Part shown: positions 51,654-60,316 of the stretch, piece by piece
How the letters are laid out: each line of letters opens with the position of its first letter
How positions within the stretch are numbered: the stretch's first letter is position 1
From: Terriglobia bacterium
Lineage (GTDB): Bacteria; Acidobacteriota; Terriglobia; Acidiferrales; UBA7541
Direction: 5' to 3'
Length of the DNA: 64,000 nucleotides
Assembly (NCBI GenBank): GCA_020073605.1
Contig: JAIQEW010000008.1
Location: forward strand, 1-64,000
Notes under the pieces: generated by a model
Seen by the model: only the letters and a program-made list of their open reading frames with translations
Database searches by the model: none
Told to the model about the DNA's origin: nothing
Position numbers and translations under genes: made by a program

Positions 51654-52973
51654 ATGACAACGCAACCGAAGGCCACGCAGACCCGCAGCGAAGAGATCGT
51701 CCGCAAGCACAGGGAGTATCTGTGGCCGGCGGTCACGAACTACTACCGCGAGCCGCTCGTGGCCGATCATGCCTCGATGCAATACCTGTGGGACATCGAG
51801 GGAAACAAGTACCTGGACTTCTTCGGTGGAATCGTCACGATCGGCGTCGGGCACTGCAACCCGAAGGTGACCTCGAAGATCAAGGCGCAGGTCGACAAGC
51901 TCCAGCACACCTCCACGCTCTTCCCCACCGAGGCCATCGTCGCGCTCGCGGAAAAACTCGCGCAAATCACGCCGGGGAGATTGCAAAAGAGTTTTTTTAC
52001 GAATTCCGGGACGGAAGCGAACGAAGCCGCCATTCTGCTCGCCCGCATGGCAAGCTCCAGTTATGACGTCGTGGCGCTGCGGCACGCGTATGCGGGTGCG
52101 TCGACGCTGACGAAGGGAGTGACGGCGCAGGCGGCCTGGCGCAAAAGCGGCGTTATCAACGTGGGCGTGGCGCACGCCGTGAATCCCTACTGCTACCGCT
52201 GCCCGCTGCATTTGAAATACCCCGATTGTGGCGTGGCGTGCGCCAGCGACGTCGAAAGCCTGATACAGACCGCCACCAGTGGAACGATTGCCGCATTCAT
52301 CGCAGAGCCAATTCAGGGCGTCGCGGGATTCATCACTCCGCCGCCCGAGTATTTCAAGATCGTTTACCGCATCGTGAAGAATTACGGCGGGCTTTTCATT
52401 TCCGATGAGGTCCAGACCGGCTTCGGGCGCACGGGCAAGAAATGGTTCGGCATCGAGCAGTGGGAGGTCACGCCCGATATCATCACCTGCGCCAAAGGCA
52501 TGGCCAACGGCGTGCCGGTCGGCGCGACGATTACGACGGCGGAGCTGGCGGACAAGTTCCAGGGGCTGACGATTTCGACGTTCGGCGGGAATCCCGTGAC
52601 TTCGGTCGCCGCCCGCGCCGTGATCGAAGTGATCGAGGAGGAAAACCTCCGCGAAAACACGTACGTGGTCGGCGGATATTTCAGGACGAAACTCGAGGAG
52701 CTGAAGGAGAAGTATCCGCTGATCGGCGATGTGCGCGGGATGGGGATGATGCAGGCGCTCGAATTGGTCCGCGACCGCCAGACGAAGGAGCCCGCGCCTG
52801 CCGAAACCGCCGAGTTGATGGAGCGGGCGCGCGCGAACGGGCTGCTGATCGGCAAGGGAGGGCTTTACGGCAACGTGATCCGCATGGCCCCGCCGATGAA
52901 CATTTCGAAGTCGGACGTGGACGAAGGCATGCGCCTCCTCGATAAGTCTCTCGGGGAAGTTCCCGTCAGATAG
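51654..52973 (+). CDS. Class III PLP-dependent aminotransferase (AGXT2/GABA-type)
   Basis: 439 residues. The PLP lysine lies in ITCAKGMANGVPVGA; the cofactor ring contact is LFISDEVQTGFGRTGKKWF, and the N-terminal DIEGNKYLDFFGGIVTIGVGH and TNSGTEANEAAILLAR are intact. The sequence is nearest in style to alanine-glyoxylate aminotransferase 2-like and 4-aminobutyrate aminotransferases; the amino donor is not certain. An insertion with CYRCPLHLKYPDCGVAC is notable for its four Cys. It is followed by the RNase H-like gene after a short gap. Confidence 0.9.
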   Translation: MTTQPKATQTRSEEIVRKHREYLWPAVTNYYREPLVADHASMQYLWDIEGNKYLDFFGGIVTIGVGHCNPKVTSKIKAQVDKLQHTSTLFPTEAIVALAEKLAQITPGRLQKSFFTNSGTEANEAAILLARMASSSYDVVALRHAYAGASTLTKGVTAQAAWRKSGVINVGVAHAVNPYCYRCPLHLKYPDCGVACASDVESLIQTATSGTIAAFIAEPIQGVAGFITPPPEYFKIVYRIVKNYGGLFISDEVQTGFGRTGKKWFGIEQWEVTPDIITCAKGMANGVPVGATITTAELADKFQGLTISTFGGNPVTSVAARAVIEVIEEENLRENTYVVGGYFRTKLEELKEKYPLIGDVRGMGMMQALELVRDRQTKEPAPAETAELMERARANGLLIGKGGLYGNVIRMAPPMNISKSDVDEGMRLLDKSLGEVPVR

Positions 52974-53037
52974 CTACAGCTTGAAATTTGCCGTTTAGGA
53001 GATTCCCACGCCAGGACTATTCGATCGCGAAATCTAC

Positions 53038-53541
53038 TTGGACATTGAAACGCTGCGGCTGTCGCACGAAGTGCCGGGCGGCTGGGGAAATATCCCGGCT
53101 TTCGGGGTTGCAGTCGCCGTCACGTGGGACCGGGAGAATAACTTCCGCCGCTGGTTCGAGCCCGACGTGGGAAAGCTGGTGGCTGAGCTCGAGAGTTTCA
53201 CGCACGTCGTCACGTTCAACGGTAATCGATTCGATATCGAAGTACTTCGTGCCTACGCTCCCGTCGAAGGCATTCGCCAGCGCTCCTTCGATGTCCACGA
53301 AGCGCTATACAAACAGCTGGGACACCGCGTGAAGCTCGACCAGCTCGCCCGCGATACTCTCGGCACGGCAAAGAGCGGCGACGGCCTGCAGGCGGTCGAA
53401 TGGTGGCGCGCCGGGCAGAAGGATCGCGTCGCCGCATACTGCGAGCAGGACGTGGCGATTTTGCGCGACGTGGTCGAGCACGGGCGCTCGAAGGGGTACG
53501 TGGTCGTTTCCTCCCGGCAGGTGCGCGTGAAATGGGACTAG
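53038..53541 (+). CDS. RNase H-like (DEDD exonuclease-type) protein, start uncertain
   Basis: 167 residues from the TTG at 53038. Motif I reads YLDIET, motif II FNGNRFDIEVL and motif III YCEQDVAILRDV, a DEDD-type exonuclease pattern. The TTG would be the Leu inside motif I and cut its beta strand, since the same frame continues upstream as LFDREIYLDIET to an in-frame TAG ending at 52999. No ATG/GTG/TTG exists in that extension, so a rare start (ATT 53002 or ACG 53008; AGGAG lies at 52997-53001) is likely. Confidence 0.72.
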   Translation: MDIETLRLSHEVPGGWGNIPAFGVAVAVTWDRENNFRRWFEPDVGKLVAELESFTHVVTFNGNRFDIEVLRAYAPVEGIRQRSFDVHEALYKQLGHRVKLDQLARDTLGTAKSGDGLQAVEWWRAGQKDRVAAYCEQDVAILRDVVEHGRSKGYVVVSSRQVRVKWD

Positions 53542-53592
53542 CGCCGCACGCCGTGCTCCGCAACGCCTTCCGCTGATGTACTCTTCTAATTG

Positions 53593-54123
53593 ATGCGTTC
53601 CGCACTTCGAAAACTCAACAGCGGGCAAGCCGCTCATCGATTGACGCGGTTCCTCGCATTCGTGCTGATCGCACTTTTCGCGTCGGTCCCGAATGCGATT
53701 GCCGCCCCCCAGAAGAGCATGAGCGGTGAGTCGGGGCTCATTTACTGGAAGCAGATACCTGACGCCCAATTGCGACTTGACGGCAAAGCGCCGCTCGCCT
53801 GGAGCGTGTACGCACCCGGGAAAAAGGACAAGAAGGCCAAGACGAAGGACCCCAATTTCGTCCTCGTCCTGCTGGGTCACCGGTATTTGATGCTCGATAT
53901 CCGGGCCCGGCTCGTGTACCTGGTATTGCCGACGGATCTTCACGCACAGGGAAAGGACTTCGAAAGTGGCGACCTGGCGCAGGAGTCCCGCCTCATTCCC
54001 AGCACGGATTGGACAATGCGAGATGTAGGGCCGGCGGAACTAATTCGGCTCACGCTGGGCGATTACGGCCGCGTCCTGGAGGTGTCGCTGCCGCATATGC
54101 CGGACCTGCGCCCGTTCTACTGA
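53593..54123 (+). CDS. Exported hypothetical protein
   Basis: 176 residues from the ATG at 53593. A signal peptide (FLAFVLIALFASVPNAIAA) is followed by a 150-residue mature part with a lysine-rich loop (GKKDKKAKTKDPNF) and strands FVLVLLGHRYLMLDIRARLVYLVLP. I do not recognise a family. It stands alone between the nuclease gene and a convergent zinc-ribbon membrane protein. Confidence 0.65.
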   Translation: MRSALRKLNSGQAAHRLTRFLAFVLIALFASVPNAIAAPQKSMSGESGLIYWKQIPDAQLRLDGKAPLAWSVYAPGKKDKKAKTKDPNFVLVLLGHRYLMLDIRARLVYLVLPTDLHAQGKDFESGDLAQESRLIPSTDWTMRDVGPAELIRLTLGDYGRVLEVSLPHMPDLRPFY

Positions 54124-54148
54124 CGTGTGAGACTAGACCGGCAGCAAG

Positions 54149-54736
54149 TCAGTGGTGCGAAACGCCCGCAACCCACGGAATTCCGACCAGTCCTCCCTGA
54201 ACCTTCACTTCAACGAAGTCGCCGCGGCTGAAGCTGTCGAAGTCGCTGCGATCCACCCAGAGCCGCTCGACGCGGTGCCCTTCGCGCCACGACGTGACCA
54301 CGAGGCGGCGGCTCGGTAGAGCGCCTGCCATCGAGAATTTCCCAACGACGCGCGCGACCTGCGTCTGCGCGGGCGCGCGATCGAGCGCTCCGTTGGCGAG
54401 CAAAAGGACGGAGAAAAGCCAGGGGAGGGGCACCAGTCCGTAATAGATGCGCTTCATCGCTTCCACTTCCGCGTGGCGCAGCGCGCGGCGCTCCACCCAG
54501 ATGGCCAGGCCGAGCGTCGGGAAGAAGAGCGCACCGATGAAGATCAGCAGACCGTCCAGATCGAGTGCAGGATAGCGGCCGCTGGCGGCCACGAACGCAA
54601 GCGCTCCCAGGACAAAAAGAGCCGTGCGATTCAGCAGCTTTCTGCGCAGCGCGAACTCGGCAGCGGATGAACTGAGGCCGCAAGAAGCGCAAATGTCCGC
54701 ATCGCGGTCGGCTCCGCAATTCAGGCAACGCGTCAT
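54149..54736 (-). CDS. Zinc-ribbon membrane protein of unknown function
   Basis: 195 residues from the ATG at 54736, which overlaps the upstream gene's stop by four bases. The N-terminal zinc ribbon is CLNCGADRDADICASCG, followed by three hydrophobic segments (TALFVLGALAFVAA, LLIFIGALFFPTLGLAIWV, YYGLVPLPWLFSVLLLANGA) and a soluble C-terminal domain (GKFSMAGALPSRRLVVTSW). No named family recognised. Coupled to the small membrane-anchored protein upstream. Confidence 0.68.
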   Translation of the reverse strand: MTRCLNCGADRDADICASCGLSSSAAEFALRRKLLNRTALFVLGALAFVAASGRYPALDLDGLLIFIGALFFPTLGLAIWVERRALRHAEVEAMKRIYYGLVPLPWLFSVLLLANGALDRAPAQTQVARVVGKFSMAGALPSRRLVVTSWREGHRVERLWVDRSDFDSFSRGDFVEVKVQGGLVGIPWVAGVSHH

Positions 54737-55011
54737 CTGATCGGGCGGACGCTCAGGGGCTTGCCGTCTAGGCAAACCATATTTTCGTCGCGGCCGTTGG
54801 CCAGGAGCTGGCAATCGATCTCCTGAGCGCTGCGGACCGCCTGCTCGTAGGTCGCTCCCGCCGCGGTGGCGCAATGAGTTGCGCCCTTGAACTCGACGCA
54901 GACTTCGTATCGCTCGTGGGTCTGTTGGAACGAGGAGTAAACGAGCACTCCGACCAGCGCGATCGCGCCCAGCGCCATGATCCACCGAACCTGATTAGAT
55001 CTCTTCGCCAT
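54733..55011 (-). CDS. Small membrane-anchored protein
   Basis: 92 residues from the ATG at 55011. One N-terminal membrane helix (WIMALGAIALVGVLVYSSF) precedes a short periplasmic or cytoplasmic domain with four Cys (YEVCVEFKGATHCATAAG, IDCQLLA, MVCLDGKPL). Family unknown. It overlaps the next gene by four bases, and the two are probably made together. Confidence 0.65.
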   Translation of the reverse strand: MAKRSNQVRWIMALGAIALVGVLVYSSFQQTHERYEVCVEFKGATHCATAAGATYEQAVRSAQEIDCQLLANGRDENMVCLDGKPLSVRPIR

Positions 55012-55031
55012 AAGTCTTCCCAACCAGCCTA

Positions 55032-55832
55032 TCAGATCGGATGCCGCCGCGCATGCGCTCCGACGCTCTCAGCCCGGCGCGACAGCTCGTGCTGGATATG
55101 TTTTCTCAAATGCGCCGCCAAGCCTTCGAGCTTGGCTACATCCTTCAAATCGCGCAGCGTGAGATGCGGGAGAAACGCCAGCACCGATGACGTCGGCGTA
55201 TGCGAATTGCGAATGAGCGCAATCCGCACATTGTACTGGCACGACCATTTCGGATGATGCGCGATCGCCACGACGACGCGTTCGGGTACGCCCGGCTTGG
55301 CGAGCACCTTCAGCACCTGGCTCTCGGTGAGAAACGGGTTCACCAGCGCGAGCTTTACCGCCTGCGCGTGCCCCTCTGCTAGGAGTGCTCCAGCGACGCG
55401 CGCGGGCCCACGCCTCGCGAGCGTCAGTTTCTCTCCCACCGCAAGATGGGGCACGCGCGTCAAGATCACTTCTTCGGCCACGCGCCGAATGTCGGCTGGC
55501 GCGGACGGCAACAAGCTCAGCCGCACGAGATCGAACAGGAAAAGCTGCCGCACGGCGGCCAGTGCGAAGCGCTTGGGAGTGCGCGGATGCCGCGCCAGAC
55601 GCAGCCGCACTCCTTCACTCGATGTCCACTTCCCCTCCCCGGCCACAGCGGCGAGAACATTCGCCGGCAGGTCAAGGCGTTCGAGTAGCAGGACGACGTG
55701 GGGCTCTTCCAGGTTCGGATTCTCGAGAAGCGCGAGAAGTACTTCCTCACTAGCCTCGTGGACGAGGGACTTCAGTTCGTCACCGGAGGCTGACCGGGCG
55801 CGCTCGATCCGCGTTTCCGATTCAGGCGGCAT
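55032..55832 (-). CDS. HEAT-like helical hypothetical protein
   Basis: 266 residues, predicted all-helical with repeated helix pairs such as EVLLALLENPNLEEPHVVLLL and RLRLARHPRTPKRFALAAVRQL and QAVKLALVNPFLTESQVLKVL, resembling leucine-rich-variant/HEAT-type solenoids. No catalytic motif is seen. It overlaps the sugar kinase gene by 11 bases and probably shares its transcript. Function unknown. Confidence 0.68.
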   Translation of the reverse strand: MPPESETRIERARSASGDELKSLVHEASEEVLLALLENPNLEEPHVVLLLERLDLPANVLAAVAGEGKWTSSEGVRLRLARHPRTPKRFALAAVRQLFLFDLVRLSLLPSAPADIRRVAEEVILTRVPHLAVGEKLTLARRGPARVAGALLAEGHAQAVKLALVNPFLTESQVLKVLAKPGVPERVVVAIAHHPKWSCQYNVRIALIRNSHTPTSSVLAFLPHLTLRDLKDVAKLEGLAAHLRKHIQHELSRRAESVGAHARRHPI

Positions 55833-56781
55833 GTCCCGTTGCGCCGGCTGTCCGGACGGCCATTCTCGCAGCGGCCTCCGCGGGAGTAATCTCGACCTTC
55901 ACGCCACGCGCTCGAGGGATTGATTTCTTCACTTCCGCGTCGATCGCGTTATCGAAATACTTCGAGCGTCCATACACACCGCCCACATTCGCAATCGGCA
56001 CATCCCGCTCATGCCAGCCAAGGTCATTCGCCACGCTGGCCGCGAGCGCGGCGAGAGAAACGGCGGCACCCCCAAGAATTTCGCAGGAAACTGCGTCGCC
56101 CTCATCAGCCAGTTTCGCGACGAGCGGAAACGTCATGGGAAACACGGCGTCCGGATTCTTCGCGATCTGCTCGACGAGCAATTCCCAATCCCGGCACTGG
56201 TGCCAAGCGAAAATCTGCTTCGAGAGGGACGTCTCCGGGCCGCGATGCTCTTCGGCCAGCACAACAGCCTGAAACGCGCGGCGTCCGATGTCGAACGCGC
56301 TGCCTTCATCGCTGATCCACGGGCCTCTGCCGCCCGCCCGCGCGGTCCGGCCACCGGAATCGCGGCCGAAAGCGGCGGAGCCGGTGCCCGCGAGCAGGAT
56401 GATTCCTTCGGCCGGGCCGAAGGCCGCTTCGAGAGCAATCTCGAGGTCTGTCGTCACGCGCACCTTGGCATTCGGATAGCCGCGCTCGAAGAAACTCGTC
56501 ACGCTGCGCACGACGCCCGGGCGTCCCGCGCCTCCCATGCCGGCGCAGATGCCCCGAATGTGGCCCGCATGAATCTTCTGTTGCTTCAATACGGAGTCGC
56601 CTGCGTCGCTGAGAGCAAACCACGCACGCGCGTAGCCGGTGCGCAGCGGATTGGACGGCCCGGATGACGTCCGGGCCAGCACGCGGCCTTCCGCGTCGGC
56701 AAGCACGCACTCCGTCTTCGTTCCACCGCCGTCAAAGCCGAGAAAGTATGAAGCATCCGAAGCAGCGATCTCTTGCGGCAT
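55822..56781 (-). CDS. BadF/BadG-family ATPase, probable amino-sugar (GlcNAc/MurNAc) kinase
   Basis: 319 residues from the ATG at 56781. ASKHA-fold motifs are present: FLGFDGGGTKTECVLAD (phosphate 1), TTDLEIALEAAFG, ILLAGTGSAAFGRDSGG (phosphate 2) and GPWISDEGSAFDIGR, with the adenosine region IANVGGVYGRSKYF. This branch includes N-acetylglucosamine and MurNAc kinases. The downstream NamZ, GH3 and MurQ genes make peptidoglycan-sugar phosphorylation the best guess. It is divergent from the sodium:solute symporter gene. Confidence 0.82.
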   Translation of the reverse strand: MPQEIAASDASYFLGFDGGGTKTECVLADAEGRVLARTSSGPSNPLRTGYARAWFALSDAGDSVLKQQKIHAGHIRGICAGMGGAGRPGVVRSVTSFFERGYPNAKVRVTTDLEIALEAAFGPAEGIILLAGTGSAAFGRDSGGRTARAGGRGPWISDEGSAFDIGRRAFQAVVLAEEHRGPETSLSKQIFAWHQCRDWELLVEQIAKNPDAVFPMTFPLVAKLADEGDAVSCEILGGAAVSLAALAASVANDLGWHERDVPIANVGGVYGRSKYFDNAIDAEVKKSIPRARGVKVEITPAEAAARMAVRTAGATGHAA

Positions 56782-56854
56782 CAATTCCCTTCACATTGCT
56801 TGACAGTTTTCCAGGAGGGCGGTTAGCATCGCGCGGCCCGCCCGACCTGGCTCG

Positions 56855-58303
56855 ATGCGAATCAGCCCATTCGACTTCGCGATCATCGTACTGTATCTGG
56901 TGGGGATCACGCTGTTCGGCGCGCGCTTCCGCCGCGGCCAGCGAACCCTCCGCGACTACTTCCTCGGCAACCGCACGGCGCCCTGGTGGGCGCTTGCGTG
57001 CTCGATCGTGGCGACGGAAACCTCGACTCTCACGATCATCGGCACGCCCGCCATCGCGTTCGGAGGCAACCTCGGCTTTCTGCAACTCGTGCTGGGCTAT
57101 CTGGTCGCGCGGGTAATCCTGTGCGTGGTACTCATTCCCCAGTATTTCCAGGGCGAATTTTACACGGCTTATCAGCTTCTCGAAAAGCGATTTGGCAGGC
57201 GGATGAAGTCGGCTGCCGCGCTCGTATTCATGGGGACGCGCGCGCTGGCCGAGGGCGTGCGGATTTCGGCGATCGGCAAAGTCGTCAGCGTGGCGTTCGG
57301 CACGGGCGACCGGCTGTCCATCGCAATCGTTACGGCCCTCACGCTCGTTTACACGTTCGAGGGCGGAATGCGCGCGGTGATCTGGACCGACGTCATTCAA
57401 CTTGCGCTCTATTTGACCGGATCGCTCACGGCGTTCTTGCTCCTGCTTCACAAGATTCCCGGCGGCTGGCCCGCTGTAACACAAGCGGCAGCAGCGGCCG
57501 GAGGAAAGCTGCGCGTCTTCGATTTCACGGTCAGTTTGACGCAAACCTACACGTTTTGGTCGGGCGTGATCGGCGGGACGTTTCTCACGATGGCGAGCCA
57601 CGGCACCGATCAAACGATCGTGCAGCGGCTGCTCGCAGCACGAAACGAGCGGGACAGCAAGAAGGCGCTGCTCGCGAGTGGCGTCGTTGTGTTCGCGCAG
57701 TTCACGCTGTTTCTGGTCATCGGCGTGATGCTCTTCGTCTACGCGCAGCACGCGCTGCTGCCGGTTCCGGGCGGAGATACCGATCGCATCTTCCCAGAGT
57801 TCATTGTCCGCAATATGCCCGTGGGCCTGGCGGGACTGGTCCTCGCTTCCATCGTTGCGCTGGCCATGTCGAACGCGAGTGGCTCGTTGAACTCGCTTGC
57901 CTCGTCGAGCGTCATGGATTTTGGCGAGAATCGTGGCGCCGCAGCGCCGGCGCAACAGTTGAGCCGCTCGCGGAAGATCACACTCGCATGGGGCGTTGTC
58001 CTGGGTCTACTCGGGCTGGTCCGGTGGGGCGGCGTGCTCGAAGCGGGATTGACGATTGCGTCGATCACCTACGGCGGCCTGCTGGGAGTCTTCCTGCTCG
58101 GCACGTGGAATCGCCGGGCAAATGAAACCGGAGCGCTCGCCGGATTGGCGGCCGGCATTGCCGCGATGGTCGCCGTCAGATTCCTGACGCACCTCGCGTT
58201 TACCTGGTACGTTCTCGCCGGAACGATCGTGACGTTTGCAGCGGGGTCTCTCGCGAGCCTGGCCGGAAGCCCTCCGCCTGCGGCAAGAGATCGGCGAAAA
58301 TAA
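56855..58303 (+). CDS. Sodium:solute symporter family transporter
   Basis: 482 residues with about thirteen membrane helices. SSS features are the start FDFAIIVLYLVGITLFGARF, NRTAPWWALACSIVATETSTLTIIG, the central FEGGMRAVIWTDVIQLALYL and the sodium-site region SGSLNSLASSSVMDF. The position between an amino-sugar kinase and the NamZ/GH3/MurQ genes suggests import of a peptidoglycan sugar; this is inference. Its 3' end overlaps the convergent PP-loop ATPase gene by 104 bases. Confidence 0.86.
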   Translation: MRISPFDFAIIVLYLVGITLFGARFRRGQRTLRDYFLGNRTAPWWALACSIVATETSTLTIIGTPAIAFGGNLGFLQLVLGYLVARVILCVVLIPQYFQGEFYTAYQLLEKRFGRRMKSAAALVFMGTRALAEGVRISAIGKVVSVAFGTGDRLSIAIVTALTLVYTFEGGMRAVIWTDVIQLALYLTGSLTAFLLLLHKIPGGWPAVTQAAAAAGGKLRVFDFTVSLTQTYTFWSGVIGGTFLTMASHGTDQTIVQRLLAARNERDSKKALLASGVVVFAQFTLFLVIGVMLFVYAQHALLPVPGGDTDRIFPEFIVRNMPVGLAGLVLASIVALAMSNASGSLNSLASSSVMDFGENRGAAAPAQQLSRSRKITLAWGVVLGLLGLVRWGGVLEAGLTIASITYGGLLGVFLLGTWNRRANETGALAGLAAGIAAMVAVRFLTHLAFTWYVLAGTIVTFAAGSLASLAGSPPPAARDRRK

Positions 58304-58970
58304 ATCCGTCCCGCTCGACAATTTCGCCGACTGTGACCGGCACTGCGGCGCGGAACATCGGCCCCGCGTTTGTGAAAGTGTGGAACTCGCCGTTCTCACC
58401 GCAGGGATCCACATGGCGCGGAAAGCTGGCGATCAGTTCCGCATCAAAGCGGCGCCCGGCGAATGTGCGATCGAGCTGGCGCGGATCGACGCACGTCAGA
58501 TACGCGGAAAGGCCGCCCGCAACCATCTCTTCCGCGAGCCGGCATGTGTCCCTTCCCCAAAGAGGGAAAACGGGAGTCATCCCACACCTCGCGAGTTGCT
58601 TTTCCCGGTAGGCGCGAACGTCCTCAAGGAAGAGATCGCCGAAAATAATGTGGCGAATTCCCTCGGCTGTTGCGCGCGCCATCGCGTCGCTCATCGCCTG
58701 TTCGTAGACTTCGTTCGGGCATGGCGAGGGGATCGGCACCTTCACAAGCGGCAAGCCGGCCGCGGATGCCTGCAATTCAAGCAGGCTCTCCCGCACGGCA
58801 TGCATGGCCACACGCTCGTGCGTGCGATTCACCGTCGTGAGCAGGGCCACGACGTCGAATTCGCGCGCCTGGCGGACGGTGTGCAGCGCCCAGGCGCTGT
58901 CCTTTCCGCTGCTCCATGCGAGCCAGGCCTTTGGCCTCCCGGCATCCTGCGACTGTAAGCTAGTTGCCAT
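58200..58970 (-). CDS. Dph6-like PP-loop ATPase (ATP pyrophosphatase)
   Basis: 256 residues. The PP-loop is WLAWSSGKDSAWAL near residue 18, with HAVRESLLELQASAAGLPL, the IIFGDLFLEDVRAYREKQL segment and TCVDPRQLDRTFAGR typical of the diphthamide-synthetase-like ATP pyrophosphatase family. In bacteria the amidated or adenylated substrate is generally not known. The C-terminal 34 residues lie in the overlap with the symporter gene and look like an unconserved tail. Confidence 0.85.
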   Translation of the reverse strand: MATSLQSQDAGRPKAWLAWSSGKDSAWALHTVRQAREFDVVALLTTVNRTHERVAMHAVRESLLELQASAAGLPLVKVPIPSPCPNEVYEQAMSDAMARATAEGIRHIIFGDLFLEDVRAYREKQLARCGMTPVFPLWGRDTCRLAEEMVAGGLSAYLTCVDPRQLDRTFAGRRFDAELIASFPRHVDPCGENGEFHTFTNAGPMFRAAVPVTVGEIVERDGFIFADLLPQAEGFRPGSRETPLQTSRSFRRERTR

Positions 58971-59003
58971 TGGGTTCTCCGATCGCCCGCTGCACTCAAT
59001 CGG

Positions 59004-60254
59004 TCAATGATAGAGGAGATACTTCTCGCGCATTTTACGGAATTTGTCGAGATCGGCGGACCATCCACGAGCAATATCCGCTGGCGCATCGCCACGTCTG
59101 AGGCGATCGAGCGTGGATTGCGAGCCGACTAGTCCGATGATCTTATCGAGTTGGAACCTCTCCGGATACATCAGGTGCAGCGCATCGGCAATTTCGAGGC
59201 CCATCCATACCGACCCGAGCGAGCCACGGTTCGTGATCATGATCCTAACGCCCCTGCAGAGCTGCCTGCTGTAGGTGCCCTCACTCGGAGTGAATTCCGC
59301 CGGCACAAAGCTCACGCCTGGAATCCTGCGCTGGTTCAGGTCCGCCGCGAATTCATTCGCTTGAATCCAAGGCGCTCCCACAATTTCGAACGGCGAATCG
59401 GTGCCGCGCCCCACCGAAATGCCTCCTGCTTGCAGGATTTCGACTCCGGGATAGAGATACGCAGCATTGAGCGTGCGAAGATTCGGAGATGGCGGAATCC
59501 ACGCGAGGCCCGTTTGATCGTAGGCTTGATTGCGGCGCCAGTTCGTCATGGTGAAGACGTGAAGATCCGCGCCGATTTTGTTTTCGGCGTTGAACATCCG
59601 CGCGAGTTCGCCGAGCGTCATCGCGTAGCGCACTGGCATCGGAAAATATCCCGTGAACGAAGTGCGGTCGGGATCGAGCATCGGGCCTTCGATCGCTTCC
59701 CCGCCGAGCGGATTGGGGCGGTCGAGAACGTAGAATGGAATGTGGTGGTTCGCGGCCTCCTCCATGCAGTAGGCCATTGTCGTGACATACGTATAGAAAC
59801 GCACGCCGGCGTCCTGGATGTCGAAGACGAGGGTGTCGATGCCTTTGAGCATCGCGCTCGTCGGACGGCGCGCCTCGCCATAGAGGCTATACACGGGAAG
59901 CCCGGTCGCCGCGTCGGGGGCGTCTGCAACGGTCGCATCGAGCCTCCCGCTGATGCCGTGCTCCGGGCTGAAGAGCGCAACGAGCTTTACGTCGCGGGCG
60001 TGCGCCAAAAGGTCGATCGTGCGCCGCCCCCTGGAATCGACGCCCGTTTGGTTCGTGATCAGGCCGACGCGCTTGCCGCGGAGCGGCGCGAATCCCTGCT
60101 CTTCCAAAACGTCGATGCCGGTCTTCGTGTGGAGGGTGCCGGCGGACGATCTTGAGGACACCCCGGCAGAGCAAACAAACGCGATTGCCAGCGCGGTCAA
60201 AGCAACGAGAGAACGGAAACGAAACATCGCTTGAGACGCTTGATTGTGCGCCAT
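59004..60254 (-). CDS. DUF1343/NamZ-type exo-beta-N-acetylmuramidase
   Basis: 416 residues. A signal peptide (FRSLVALTALAIAFVCSAG) is followed by the DUF1343 core: VGLITNQTGVDSRGRRTIDLLA, VALFSPEHGISG, VFDIQDAGVRFYTYVTTMAYCMEEA, and LDRPNPLGGEAIEGPML. NamZ enzymes (GH171) remove terminal MurNAc from peptidoglycan fragments. The ATG at 60227 (MFRFRS) is an alternative start. It is divergent from the GH3/beta-lactamase fusion, and MurQ follows that gene, so the three form a MurNAc recycling unit. Confidence 0.87.
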   Translation of the reverse strand: MAHNQASQAMFRFRSLVALTALAIAFVCSAGVSSRSSAGTLHTKTGIDVLEEQGFAPLRGKRVGLITNQTGVDSRGRRTIDLLAHARDVKLVALFSPEHGISGRLDATVADAPDAATGLPVYSLYGEARRPTSAMLKGIDTLVFDIQDAGVRFYTYVTTMAYCMEEAANHHIPFYVLDRPNPLGGEAIEGPMLDPDRTSFTGYFPMPVRYAMTLGELARMFNAENKIGADLHVFTMTNWRRNQAYDQTGLAWIPPSPNLRTLNAAYLYPGVEILQAGGISVGRGTDSPFEIVGAPWIQANEFAADLNQRRIPGVSFVPAEFTPSEGTYSRQLCRGVRIMITNRGSLGSVWMGLEIADALHLMYPERFQLDKIIGLVGSQSTLDRLRRGDAPADIARGWSADLDKFRKMREKYLLYH

Positions 60255-60316
60255 GAAACCGCGTGCTATATACAGCTACGGGATGCAGGCGTCAACAAAG
60301 AAGGCCCGGGACGAAA

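Noticed and set aside
50562-52211. Minus-strand frame of 549 codons
   Set aside because: It covers the YihY gene in another frame and the aminotransferase antisense; composition is Arg-rich with no domain, while both overlapped genes have clear family motifs.
56732-57955. 407-codon minus-strand frame opposite the symporter
   Set aside because: Antisense shadow of a hydrophobic protein, giving charged low-complexity sequence.
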